From DAOTUB01 sp034437455 (lineage in GTDB: Bacteria > Chloroflexota > Anaerolineae > B4-G1): a stretch of DNA of 39,407 nt. Numbering within the stretch: position 1 is the stretch's first letter; each line of letters opens with the position of its first letter. The stretch covers positions 1 through 39,407 of the forward strand of contig DAOTUB010000382.1 in NCBI GenBank assembly GCA_034437455.1, in the 5' to 3' direction. Below the pieces are notes generated by a model. It searched no databases. It was not told where the DNA came from and saw nothing but the letters and a program-made list of their open reading frames with translations. Made by a program: the position numbers and the translations under genes. Below, piece by piece: positions 25,802 through 34,730 of this stretch.

Positions 25802-27157
25802 TCAGACATCATTCTCTTCCGCACGGATTAACCCGGCCCAAAAGGGCGTCACATCATAGTTTATCAAGCTCTGAACTTCTGGCAGCATTTCAGGATTCAA
25901 GGTGACCTGGTGGCCGTTTCCGTCTGCGGGCGTCTTTTGCAACAGTAGCCCTTCGTCTACCAGGTGCTTGACGCCACAGGCCAGTTGATCGCCGTGCGGC
26001 GGGGGAAGATGTTGCCACAGCAGGTCCTCCGGTATTGCCTGTGCCCCCACCTTGCCCTTGGCCACCATGCGGATGAGCAGCGTGCGCAGCCGACGGGCTT
26101 GCACATTCCACAGGCTGTCAGACGCGACGTTTAGCGGCCGCTCCCAGGTCTCAATGTCTGCGTCGCGATACCATCCCCCGGTCACCTCGACCAGGGCTAG
26201 GCCGACCGCCTCAACCTCCGGTGGCGCGGCGGTCGGGGTAGTTTCGGCCTCTTGCCAAGCCTGGCCCAGCTCCCATACCGCCTGAGGTACCTCTGTCACG
26301 CGCACTGTTAGCGCAGTGTCACGAAAGAGAGACATCTCGGCCAACGTTGCCTGAAGCAGCGTTTGAGCGACGTCGGCCAGGTTTTGTTCGCCGGTGTGTT
26401 CACCGGCAGTCACCAGTGCCTCATAGCCCGCCCACTCGTCTTGCTCCGCCTCGTCAAAAAACCAATCGGGCTGCGTCTTGAAACGGGTGATAGCATAGAT
26501 CACAGCGCCCGTAACATCATACAGCGCGTCGTCTATTTCTTCTGGGAGCGCGGGATCCTCGCGACAGGGAAAAGCCCAACGCATCTCCCCGGCCTCAGGA
26601 TTGTGAGACAGCACCACTTCAAGGGTAATGGGATGGCTGCAACTCTGTTGCTGGGCTTGGTCAAGCAGCGCTAGATAAGGGGCTAGCCTTTCCTGGAACT
26701 GTTTGTGCTCGGCCAGGAGAGGCGCGTGGTATGACGGGGGCAACCTTCCGAGAATCTCTGGGAGCTCGGCGTCAAGCTGCCGGTAATCCTGTAAAATGGT
26801 TTTTAGTTCCGGATCCTTTTCCAACAAGTCCCGACGCTCGGCATAAAAGTGGTGCCAAGTCACCCAATGATTTTGTGTTTGCCGCAGGTTGTCGTAGCTC
26901 TTTCCCAGGGCTGCTCGCACGGCCTCAAATCCTCTTTGAGCAAATTTGTCGGCCTGACGTCCCTTCTCCGCCTTCAGCCTTGGGAGTGTTTCTCCCAACT
27001 CCCAATGGCGCTCCAAGAGTTGGCGTATCTCGGACTGTGTCTCTGCTTGCTCCGCCCGGCAGCGCTCCTGTTCGCATTCGATCTCCTCGATCCGAGTCTG
27101 ATAGCCTTGTCGGAGTGTGTCCAGCTGCTCGCGCAGGGTCCTCTCTGCCATTTTCAT
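25802..27157 (-). CDS. Coiled-coil protein coupled to the HelD-like helicase
   Basis: From ATG 27157 the protein has 451 residues. That start overlaps the helicase stop as ATGA and has GGAGG four bases upstream. Residues about 3-90 form a long coiled coil (EEIECEQERCRAEQAETQSE, LPRLKAEKGRQADKF). The rest is unrecognised; the C-terminal 100 residues (ARRLRTLLIRMVAKGKVGA, VKHLVDEGLLLQKT) could be a winged helix. The ATGA overlap predicts stoichiometric expression with the helicase, so a complex is likely (inference). No catalytic motif is visible. Confidence 0.7.
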   Translation of the reverse strand: MKMAERTLREQLDTLRQGYQTRIEEIECEQERCRAEQAETQSEIRQLLERHWELGETLPRLKAEKGRQADKFAQRGFEAVRAALGKSYDNLRQTQNHWVTWHHFYAERRDLLEKDPELKTILQDYRQLDAELPEILGRLPPSYHAPLLAEHKQFQERLAPYLALLDQAQQQSCSHPITLEVVLSHNPEAGEMRWAFPCREDPALPEEIDDALYDVTGAVIYAITRFKTQPDWFFDEAEQDEWAGYEALVTAGEHTGEQNLADVAQTLLQATLAEMSLFRDTALTVRVTEVPQAVWELGQAWQEAETTPTAAPPEVEAVGLALVEVTGGWYRDADIETWERPLNVASDSLWNVQARRLRTLLIRMVAKGKVGAQAIPEDLLWQHLPPPHGDQLACGVKHLVDEGLLLQKTPADGNGHQVTLNPEMLPEVQSLINYDVTPFWAGLIRAEENDV

Positions 27158-30057
27158 TCCACCTCCGCCAGCGCTTGCCAATCCAGTGGTTCCGGCAAGC
27201 GCACAATTTGATTTAGCAGGTCCTGATCCCAATCTTCAGGGACGTGGCCCAAGCCCAACGCCAGCAGGCCATAGAGCCATGTTTGCGGCACGTGTATCCA
27301 ATCCCGCTGTTTCCCGCTGGCCTCTTCGACTATGCCGAAATCTATCAAGAGCGATAGTTGCTGTTGAGCAAATTCGCGCTGAGGTCCCTCTACAGCCTGC
27401 AACGCGCGCCGGCGCGTCGTGCGCGGTCCAACACGCAGCGTCACGTCCTCCACCTGGACTGCCTGGAACAATGTTACCAGGAGGATGATTTGATTGGACA
27501 GGCTCCCATCATCAGAAGGTGTCTGCAATCCCACGCGCCGCATCGGATTGCGCAGCAGGCCATAAGCCAGTTGAGTGAAAGCCAAAGCGCGTTGCGTTTC
27601 CACATCTGCGGCGTTCGTGAGATCGGCGACATATGCCTCCAACGCTTCTTGCGTCGCGGCGTCCACAGAGAGGACGGCCGGCTCGACGCTGGCACTCGAG
27701 TCCTCTATGAACGAACGAATCAAGACCGCCAACACGGTCTCGTCGATCTTGCCATCTTGCAACAACCATAACTTGTCGGCGCTTGCCAGGCGCTCCACGC
27801 ACCAGTCGGCATCCAGGTCCGTGTGCTGGGATACACACGTTTCGATCACTACCGGACGAGGGACGAGGCGATCACTCAGGGGCCGCTGTATCTCGACCGT
27901 TGTCAAGTGTTCATCCAACAAGGACGGGGTATCGCCCGTCCAGCACACATGCAACGCGTGCAAAGCCCGCGTCAGCACCACGTACAACAAGTTAGCGTCC
28001 AACTCGTGGGGCGCGTAGGTCTCGGCGTCGGCCACAATGACTGCATCAAACTCCAATCCCTTGGTCAGGTACGAGGGGATGATTGCCGTCCGCCCTTGAT
28101 ATTGTGTGTCTCGGTCGTCAATCAGTTGATAGTCGAAGGACCGGGTTTCCCCGAGCGCTGCGTCCAGCGCTCTGCACGCGGTCAGCGTTTTGCAGACGAT
28201 GGCGATAGAGTTGTGCCCCCGATCGTGCGCGTCTTGCACAATCTTGGGCAAACTTGCCACCAGCGCCTGGCGGTCGCTGAAAGGATGGTGCTCGGGTTTG
28301 GACTCGGAGCGGCGGAAGGGTTGAGCCAATTGGTCTTGCGCTACCCCTATGCGCGCCAGCATGTTGTTAGCATAGTCGATGATTTCCTGGGTAGAGCGAT
28401 AGCTCTGTAGAATGTTTTTCTGTAGAATCTCGTGATCGCCGACGGCCGCATCTAACTCTTGCCAATCCTGGACACCATGGTGAGGGTAAATGCCCTGTGC
28501 GAGGTCGCCCAGCACCGTCATGGACAAGTCACGGCTGTATTGGCTGAGCACCTTGAATTGCAAAGGGGTGATGTCCTGAGCTTCATCGATGACGATGTGG
28601 TCATAAGGATGGCGGTTCACGCCATCCAAGAGGATTTTCAAATAGAGCAACGCGGCCAAGTCACTGAAGCGGAAAGGCCTGGAAGCGGTCGGGGCGTCTT
28701 GTCTCATCAGCTCCAGGTCCCAAGGACTAAACAGTCCCGCGCCGGCCTGTTGTAACAGCCGATGGGTGCGCAGCAAGCGCCGATAGGCTCGGGACACGTT
28801 CAATTTGTGCCACCCCTCAAAGTATTGGTGGACCTGATCTTCAACGCGTTCTTGGATGCGTTGAAATACCCCCAACCCACCACCCCGCTGTTCTGTGGGA
28901 AGTTTGGCCTCTATTTCACGGGCGATCACCTGGGTCAGACGCTGCTCCGCTGCCGCTCTGCGCGCGTTGAACGGGCGGTCAGCGACTTTGTCCATAACCC
29001 TTCGCAAGTCTTCTAATGTGCGTTCGACCCGCAGCGTGCCCGCGCCAGGAGCGCGATAGGTGCAAACCAGAGGCGCCTGGCCGTCCAACACCGCGTGGTG
29101 TAGAATCTCCACGTAACTTTTTAGCAACTGCGCCATCTTGATGGACCCTTTGTTTCGGGCGTTGCGATAGCGCATCGCTTTCTCTGCCAACGGCACTGTC
29201 GGGTCCAATAACAGTTCCAGGGAGGCATCCTGGGGTTCATAATCTACCGGCGTATCTAACCTGTCTATCATCCACGCGTCAAAGCTCTTTTGGGGAATTC
29301 GATGCTCGCCCAACGAAGGCAGGACGTTGGCGATGTATCCCAAGAAGATGCGGCTGGGGCCTAAAATCAGGAGGTTGTCTGCGGCAAAGTCGCGAGCTTC
29401 CCGGTGATGATACAAGAGATAGGCAACCCGGTGCAGCGCTATAGAGGTCTTGCCGCTACCAGACACGCCTTGCACGACCACCATTTGCTCTTTGGGCAGC
29501 GTGATAATATCGTACTGTTGCGCCTGGATAGTCGCGACGATGTCCTGTAGTTTCCTGCCCCGCGACGTACGCAACAGCCTGCTCAACAACTGATCGGTGT
29601 GGCGGGCAACGGTCAACCGTTCAGCCAGGCTATCGTGCACGTACTCGTCAGTGATGATTTCAAGTTGGCCGCGCTGGATTTGAAAAGTGCGTTTTAATAA
29701 GCGTTGACCTGCTTCACGTTTAGAGCTTCCTTCAAAGTACAGTTCACCGGCCCAATCACTGGCCCAAGAATAGACATACGTTCTGTCGGCACCTTGAACA
29801 AGTTGTTTGCCGAAGTAGAATGTTTCGCGACCTGGGCCATCCTCCGGCAACCAGTCAACGCGAATGGAATAAGGTTGCTGTCGAACCTCACGAAGCTTTT
29901 CGGTCTGTTCACGAAACATCCTGGTGAGCACTATTGTAGACCACGGGTCACTGCCATGACGAACTTGGTCTCGATTTAACTGCTCCTCTATAAAGTTGAG
30001 GGTTTCGTCCAGGTGCTGTTTTTCCTCTCCGTAGTCAGGGTGTTCTTTTGCGTTCAT
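27154..30057 (-). CDS. HelD-like SF1 (UvrD/Rep-type) helicase
   Basis: The protein has 967 residues. The N-terminal 60 residues can form the coiled-coil hairpin typical of HelD. Walker A is QGVSGSGKTSIALHRVAYLL (196-215), the signature of HelD/HelR RNA polymerase-recycling ATPases. The large insertion after the first motor segment, DEAQD (491-495), the GDLAQGIY segment, YRST, and the C-terminal motor segment (YLTKGLEFDAVIVADAE, LLYVVLTRALHALHV) are all present. It is longer than ordinary HelD by about 200-250 C-terminal residues of unknown fold. It may remove RNA polymerase from DNA or act on nucleic acid in a defence complex with the coiled-coil and zinc-ribbon proteins encoded beside it. 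Confidence 0.85.
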   Translation of the reverse strand: MNAKEHPDYGEEKQHLDETLNFIEEQLNRDQVRHGSDPWSTIVLTRMFREQTEKLREVRQQPYSIRVDWLPEDGPGRETFYFGKQLVQGADRTYVYSWASDWAGELYFEGSSKREAGQRLLKRTFQIQRGQLEIITDEYVHDSLAERLTVARHTDQLLSRLLRTSRGRKLQDIVATIQAQQYDIITLPKEQMVVVQGVSGSGKTSIALHRVAYLLYHHREARDFAADNLLILGPSRIFLGYIANVLPSLGEHRIPQKSFDAWMIDRLDTPVDYEPQDASLELLLDPTVPLAEKAMRYRNARNKGSIKMAQLLKSYVEILHHAVLDGQAPLVCTYRAPGAGTLRVERTLEDLRRVMDKVADRPFNARRAAAEQRLTQVIAREIEAKLPTEQRGGGLGVFQRIQERVEDQVHQYFEGWHKLNVSRAYRRLLRTHRLLQQAGAGLFSPWDLELMRQDAPTASRPFRFSDLAALLYLKILLDGVNRHPYDHIVIDEAQDITPLQFKVLSQYSRDLSMTVLGDLAQGIYPHHGVQDWQELDAAVGDHEILQKNILQSYRSTQEIIDYANNMLARIGVAQDQLAQPFRRSESKPEHHPFSDRQALVASLPKIVQDAHDRGHNSIAIVCKTLTACRALDAALGETRSFDYQLIDDRDTQYQGRTAIIPSYLTKGLEFDAVIVADAETYAPHELDANLLYVVLTRALHALHVCWTGDTPSLLDEHLTTVEIQRPLSDRLVPRPVVIETCVSQHTDLDADWCVERLASADKLWLLQDGKIDETVLAVLIRSFIEDSSASVEPAVLSVDAATQEALEAYVADLTNAADVETQRALAFTQLAYGLLRNPMRRVGLQTPSDDGSLSNQIILLVTLFQAVQVEDVTLRVGPRTTRRRALQAVEGPQREFAQQQLSLLIDFGIVEEASGKQRDWIHVPQTWLYGLLALGLGHVPEDWDQDLLNQIVRLPEPLDWQALAEVE

Positions 30058-30066
30058 CCAAGTCTC

Positions 30067-30672
30067 CTAAAAAGGCCAGTAAACCTCCGTGCACAGCCAA
30101 TATGGCTCACGACCCGGCATAGCCTTGCCCAATGCGCTAAAGCATAACAAGTCCCCGCGTATGGCGCCGATCTTTTCCCAGTCATCTTTCCGGATCAAAA
30201 AGGTGTAACTGTCCTTTTGATCGGCGTTCATGTCGCCAGTGTGGACCGTGACCTGCCAAAAATCGTTGTCGGATAGTTCGCCCAGCAACTGTGAGGCCAA
30301 TTGCGCATCAGGTGAGAGCCGAAACTTTTTGTAAACGTCCACCCGCCCAACCTCGCGCACAAAGCCCATCTCCTCTATGGTTTGCCCTTCCAGAGGTGGG
30401 CAAGCACGGATGGGCGCCCGCCACTCGCGGCGACGCTGGCGCCGGGTGACGCGCTCTGCGTAATCTTGGGCAATTTTGACTTCTACCTGGGCCAAGATAT
30501 AGTCCGGAGATTGACAGTTGTGAACGGGCCAGGGTGGCCCCAGGCTGTCAAAGAAGACCTTGCAACCGCAGCCACAACAAAAATAAAAAACCTTGGCGCC
30601 ACACCAACGGCAGGTAGTGGGATAGGTGCGTGCACCACACCAGGCACCATGAGTAGCCCCGCGATAGAACAT
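30067..30672 (-). CDS. Zinc-ribbon protein of the HelD module
   Basis: The protein has 201 residues. The N-terminus carries a cysteine cluster (TTCRWCGAKVFYFCCGCGCK) followed by VFFDSLGPPWPVHNC, a zinc ribbon of the kind found in nucleic-acid-associated bacterial proteins. A basic stretch (ERVTRRQRRREWR) follows, and the C-terminal 80 residues are beta-rich and unrecognised. AGGAGAAGG lies about six bases before ATG 30672. It ends 9 bases before the helicase start, so the three genes 30672-25802 form one operon. DNA or RNA binding and recruitment of the helicase is a reasonable guess. Confidence 0.7.
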   Translation of the reverse strand: MFYRGATHGAWCGARTYPTTCRWCGAKVFYFCCGCGCKVFFDSLGPPWPVHNCQSPDYILAQVEVKIAQDYAERVTRRQRRREWRAPIRACPPLEGQTIEEMGFVREVGRVDVYKKFRLSPDAQLASQLLGELSDNDFWQVTVHTGDMNADQKDSYTFLIRKDDWEKIGAIRGDLLCFSALGKAMPGREPYWLCTEVYWPF

Positions 30673-30781
30673 AGATCCTTCTCCTTAAACACTAATCAGC
30701 GTCATCCGTGAATCCGGCGCGATGCTGCCTCTGTTGCCCGCGCTTCCCTGGTCGACGTCATCGAGTCAGGCGTTGGGTCGT

Positions 30782-31582
30782 TTACCCCAGAGACAACGTC
30801 AGGTTACCGCTGTTTCTATCCATAGTGATGCCGTGTTGATTGAGCAAATCGACATAGAACTGCCCAACCTCTAAAAGTGCCTGCGCAAAATGGAACAGAG
30901 ACGGTTGTGCAAAGTCAATCAAATCGTCAACCGAGAACTCGGGTTCATCGCCGCCGCCTATTCCAAGCAGGTACTCTGTCTTCCCCGGCCTTTCAGCTTT
31001 TTGCCACCGCTTGTACCTTTTCCAGACGGTTCCCAAACCTTCCACGAGCGGCGGTTGATCGTGAACCAATCTCCCCCTGTACGCCATCGTCTTCTGCCAC
31101 TCCGCCGACCAAAGCTGGCTGGCCGCTTGTGTGACGCGGTGATCGGGTTTCTCCCTGCGTAAAAAGTGCCCGACGATCGACGCTTGGCTGGTTAGACGTC
31201 TCCCGTGTGGTTCAAGCGCTTGCTCGCTGATTTTAAGCATAGCGATAATGGCATAGGCCAAGTGTTCCTGCGCTGAATAAAGCCGCATTGCAGCATCGTC
31301 AACATAGAAACGAACAAAGAATGAAGCGGCTGTTTCATTGGGCTCTTTCTCGCGGTACCATATCTGGCAAGCATAGGCCTCGTGTAACGCAATTCGAGCC
31401 TCAGACAGGACAATCTGGGCATCTTGCAAAGCAACTGCCGCTATGGGGACAGTGCTATCTGGGTCGAACTTGATTGAAATAAAATCCGGCGATAGACTTT
31501 GTATAAACCGTAGATTGCTCATGTCAGGTAGCTTGTCGTTGATCGTCGCGAGCGTCGGTCTGTCGAGTTGCCCTCTGCTCAT
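30782..31582 (-). CDS. Helical protein with HEPN-like R-x4-H motif
   Basis: The protein has 266 residues, mostly helical. AGGAGG lies about ten bases before ATG 31582. YRGRLVHDQPP holds an R169-x4-H174 motif of the form used by HEPN ribonucleases and is preceded by long helices (LQDAQIVLSEARIALHEAYA, YSAQEHLAYAIIAMLKI). This arrangement suggests a HEPN-fold protein, but the motif is short and can occur by chance. It is separated by about 110 bases from the zinc-ribbon gene and follows the decayed region after drmC. It may be an RNase toxin-like effector or simply a structural helical protein. Confidence 0.6.
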   Translation of the reverse strand: MSRGQLDRPTLATINDKLPDMSNLRFIQSLSPDFISIKFDPDSTVPIAAVALQDAQIVLSEARIALHEAYACQIWYREKEPNETAASFFVRFYVDDAAMRLYSAQEHLAYAIIAMLKISEQALEPHGRRLTSQASIVGHFLRREKPDHRVTQAASQLWSAEWQKTMAYRGRLVHDQPPLVEGLGTVWKRYKRWQKAERPGKTEYLLGIGGGDEPEFSVDDLIDFAQPSLFHFAQALLEVGQFYVDLLNQHGITMDRNSGNLTLSLG

Positions 31583-31596
31583 CTCTTGCTATCCTC

Positions 31597-31775
31597 CTAC
31601 CCTCCCAGCCACTGCGCCAGCGTATCCAGCCCCTCTTCAAGCTGGTCCCCGGCGATGGCCAGCACACGATACCCCCTGGCCTTGAGCCGCTTGCGCTTGG
31701 TCGCGTCGGCGGCGGCGACATAGTCGCGATAGTGCGGCGATCCGGCCACTATCCAGAAAGTGACTCTTGCGCTGG
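31597..31775 (-). pseudogene. 3' remnant of a gene, possibly nuclease-like
   Basis: The minus strand ends a frame with SPHYRDYVAAADATKRKRL, then GYRVLAIAGDQLEEGLDTLAQWLGG and a stop. The KRKRLKARGYRVL style recalls C-termini of Vsr/DUF559-like endonuclease-fold proteins. Upstream of about 31775 the reading breaks, with related-looking pieces in another frame. There is no start, so it is a remnant. Assignment to a family is weak. Confidence 0.35.
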
Positions 31776-31984
31776 ATATTGCCACGTGGGCCAGGCCTGG
31801 TATCGGGCGCTGTCCCATCCTCGCTAATGAGAGCCGCGAGGATGGCCCATTCGATTTGTACATTTGCCCCACGCGACTGAAAATCTTGATCTTTGAGAGA
31901 CCCCGTCCTTACTTGCAGCAGCGCCGGTTCCCTGGCGTTATGAAACAAAGTCCAGGGATCCGAACCATCCCAGCAATTCCCGTT

Positions 31985-32037
31985 CCTTGCTCGTCCAACC
32001 CCAAACGCTCTCACAAGTATAGCGGCCCCTCCTCAAC
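31985..32037 (-). pseudogene. Scar of a deleted NucS-like gene behind drmC
   Basis: Directly after the drmC stop the DNA reads GTTGAGGAGGGGCC, matching the ribosome site of the nuclease gene at 25693-25706. It then jumps to GAGAGCGTTTGGGGTTGGA, matching the last codons of that gene (RERFGLE, 24613-24631). Everything between is missing. The DNA beyond also matches the region after the nuclease gene (TCCAGGGATCC on both plus strands). So a nuclease gene once followed drmC and was deleted internally. Confidence 0.7.
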
Positions 32038-32847
32038 TCACACGCCCTGAAACACGCCCAACTCGACCAGCCGGGCCAGGTGGGCCGCCACTTGGCCCGG
32101 CAGCGGGCCGCCGTGGATCAGCAGCCCCAGCTCCATATTGAGCGTCATCGCGTACTCGGTCAGGTTGGCGCTAGAGATCAACAGCGTCTGCTCATCGGCC
32201 ACGGCGACCTTGGCGTGGAGCGAGCCGTGCCGCCCGTCGGCCGTCCGCAGCCGCGCTTCCAGGGGCCAGACGTAGAGCTGTACGCGCCGGACGACCTGCT
32301 CCCCCAGGGCGCCGATCGTGTCAAAGGCGATGCGTCCCTGGCTCGCGTCGGGCGTCTCCAGATAGATGGACACCGCCACGCCGCGCCGGACGGCGTCCAC
32401 GATGGCCTGGCCGATGGTCTCAACCTTGTACACGGCAAAGCTGACGATGTGGAGCCGTTCCTGCGCGCCGTCAATGAGCTGCAACAACGCCTGGTCGGTG
32501 CGCCGGAGCGGGATGACGTGGCTGTCCGGGCCGGTCCACACCAACTCTAGCCGCTGGCGCTGCCGGTGGGCCGCCTCTGCCTGCGCGGCGGTCAACAACG
32601 CCAGCGCCACGCTTTGCGGGCTCACGTCGGGCGCGTCCCGTTGCCAGGTTTCGATGAACGCGCTCACCCGCTGGCGGACGGCGGCGGGCTGCACGACGCC
32701 GAGCACCCGTGCCCGTAATCGTTGCCCGTCGCCGGCGCCGGCCTCGGCGAACGCAGCGGACAACTGCTCGGCCAATTCGACCGGCAGATCGGCGACCAAC
32801 CGGTAGATCTCTGGGGCGATGCGGGTCAGTTGTTGTGGGTGGCTCAC
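32038..32847 (-). CDS. drmC: DISARM protein DrmC (phospholipase D-like)
   Basis: The protein has 269 residues. One HKD motif, SLHAKVAVAD (H211, K213, D218), is followed by LLISSANLTEYAM, the PLD-superfamily active-site form. DrmC proteins of DISARM are single-HKD PLD proteins of about this size. It may be a nuclease or lipase-like hydrolase; in known DISARM systems it is often less critical than DrmA/B. The gene begins 23 bases after drmB in the order drmA-drmB-drmC. A second, truncated copy of its 3' end lies at 25693-25800. Confidence 0.85.
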   Translation of the reverse strand: MSHPQQLTRIAPEIYRLVADLPVELAEQLSAAFAEAGAGDGQRLRARVLGVVQPAAVRQRVSAFIETWQRDAPDVSPQSVALALLTAAQAEAAHRQRQRLELVWTGPDSHVIPLRRTDQALLQLIDGAQERLHIVSFAVYKVETIGQAIVDAVRRGVAVSIYLETPDASQGRIAFDTIGALGEQVVRRVQLYVWPLEARLRTADGRHGSLHAKVAVADEQTLLISSANLTEYAMTLNMELGLLIHGGPLPGQVAAHLARLVELGVFQGV

Positions 32848-32870
32848 GGTTTTATCCTACCTCAACGGCA

Positions 32871-34730
32871 TCATTCGAAAAACGCCAGGTCGTCGATCTC
32901 GACTGTCTTGACCAACGTCGAGCGGTCCAGGTACTTGTTGCCCCGTTCGCAAGAGGTCTCGGGGGCAAAGAGACACGCGTGGCACGCGGCCGCGTGCAGC
33001 GTCCGTCCGGTGAGGCTGGGCGGATGCTCGGCGCACAGCGGGTCGCTGGCACACAGGTGCGCGGACTCGAGCGCCTGGGAGATGTGACGCCCCAGCGCTT
33101 CCGGCTGGCCGAGGCTCACCAGGCCGCCCAACGTCCCCTCGCTGTCGGGCGCCGAGGTGTAGATCAGCAAACCCGCCATCGGCCCATCCGTCGCGTCCGC
33201 CGAGCGGGCATAGATGCGCTCGCGGATGCTGGCCACGGCGTAACCGCACTCCAACGCCAACTGGCGCATCAAGGCGTGGGCAAAGGAATGGATCAAGACG
33301 TAGCGCATATCCGGAAAGCCAGCCTCCGGTTGTTCGATGTACCGCGCGATCCGCCATTTCTTGTGTGACTCGAAAAAGGCGTCGGCCCGCTTTTGAACGG
33401 CCGGCCGGGCCAGCCAGCGTTCGATCTTGTCCTCGTCGAACTGGATAAAGATCCCTTCGCCGCGCACCTCGGTGGCCGGCACCCAGGTGGGAGCCTGACG
33501 CGAGAGCGGCACCGGGTCGATCTGGATGCTGAGGTCGGGGTCGGTCAGCTCTCCCACCGCGTCCAGCCGGGTAAAGCCGACCATCGCCCGCACTTCCCGC
33601 AGCCGCTCGACCAGCACCACTTGCCGGATCGGCGATGTGTAGCGCGGTGGCACGTCCACCGGGCGCAGGAGGAAATCATCGTTGTTGAGCCCAGGATCGT
33701 GGGCGACGAAAACCACCCACTCGGGGGCCTTGAGGTCCGGCTCTTTCGCAGGCGGCGGGATGACCCCGGCGTCTTGTTGCTGGCGCGTCTGGATGGCGGC
33801 CCAAATCTCCTCGTCCTCATAGGCGCTCAACTCGCCCAGTTGGCCACCATTTCGCAGAAAGGTGATGATGTCAATGCTGGTCGTGTTCTTGAGCGTTGCC
33901 CACTTTTCGTCCACCAACTGTGCCAGGCGACCGGCGTCCACCGGTATGGCGACGGTGCTATAGGCGACGGGGAACCACGTGTTGGAAGCCCCCAGGATGA
34001 TGGGGCGCACGTGAAGGTCACAACCGTCGGGGTCATAATTGCGCAAGTGTGGATGGCGCCCCCGGCACAAGGGCAGCTTTTCACGGTTCTCACGCCCAAA
34101 AGCGTCCGAGAGACGCCGCCGCTTGCCGCACGACTCGCAGCGCACCTCCAGGTCGCGCGCCTCCCCCGACGGACCGTATTCGATGAGACGTAGCCAAGGG
34201 GATGTACACGACTCTCCTTGATGGACAAACTCGATCCAGGGAAAATCGTCCAGGTGGCCGTTCTCACAGGTCGCGAGAAAACGGGCGGGCATCACGTCGG
34301 GATGTTTGGCCTTGGGACAATTCTCGTGTCGATAGGCCGTCCGTTCGGGATAATAAGGGCTTTCCTTCAACTTGAACAAACCCGACTTGAGCGGCGCCAA
34401 CAGGCGACAGAAAGGGCAGACCATCCAGCGGGGAAAGGTGGCCACCGGCACGCCGATGCGCGCGACTTGATCAAAAGGATCGACGGGCATCCCGCTGTCG
34501 GGCGCCGTTGGAGGGGAGAGCAAGTTGTTGACCTTGGGCAGCCGGTAGCGTACCGCTCGTAACAGGCGGTTTTCGATGACGGGCTGCATATACTCGGGTT
34601 TTTGAGGCCAATCTTCCAGGCCGGTCACGATCACCGAAAACTTGGGCAGATCGACGATGGCGCCAACGCCATAGGTAAACATCAACTGGCTGGGGCGGAT
34701 CTCGCCCACGCGGGTAGGATGGGGGGTCAT
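32871..34730 (-). CDS. drmB: DISARM protein DrmB (DUF1998 domain)
   Basis: ATG 34730, with AGGAGG four bases upstream and an ATGA overlap with drmA, gives 619 residues. The N-terminus (RPSQLMFTYGVGAIVDLP) is characteristic of DrmB. Cysteine pairs in the middle (CPFC, CESCGKRRR, CENGH) suggest zinc binding. The C-terminal DUF1998 region shows RYVLIHSFAHALMRQLALEC, LLIYTSAPDSEGTLGGL and a cysteine cluster (CHACLFAPETSCERGN). DrmB forms a complex with the DrmA helicase that recognises invading DNA. Length and order fit the family. Confidence 0.9.
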   Translation of the reverse strand: MTPHPTRVGEIRPSQLMFTYGVGAIVDLPKFSVIVTGLEDWPQKPEYMQPVIENRLLRAVRYRLPKVNNLLSPPTAPDSGMPVDPFDQVARIGVPVATFPRWMVCPFCRLLAPLKSGLFKLKESPYYPERTAYRHENCPKAKHPDVMPARFLATCENGHLDDFPWIEFVHQGESCTSPWLRLIEYGPSGEARDLEVRCESCGKRRRLSDAFGRENREKLPLCRGRHPHLRNYDPDGCDLHVRPIILGASNTWFPVAYSTVAIPVDAGRLAQLVDEKWATLKNTTSIDIITFLRNGGQLGELSAYEDEEIWAAIQTRQQQDAGVIPPPAKEPDLKAPEWVVFVAHDPGLNNDDFLLRPVDVPPRYTSPIRQVVLVERLREVRAMVGFTRLDAVGELTDPDLSIQIDPVPLSRQAPTWVPATEVRGEGIFIQFDEDKIERWLARPAVQKRADAFFESHKKWRIARYIEQPEAGFPDMRYVLIHSFAHALMRQLALECGYAVASIRERIYARSADATDGPMAGLLIYTSAPDSEGTLGGLVSLGQPEALGRHISQALESAHLCASDPLCAEHPPSLTGRTLHAAACHACLFAPETSCERGNKYLDRSTLVKTVEIDDLAFFE

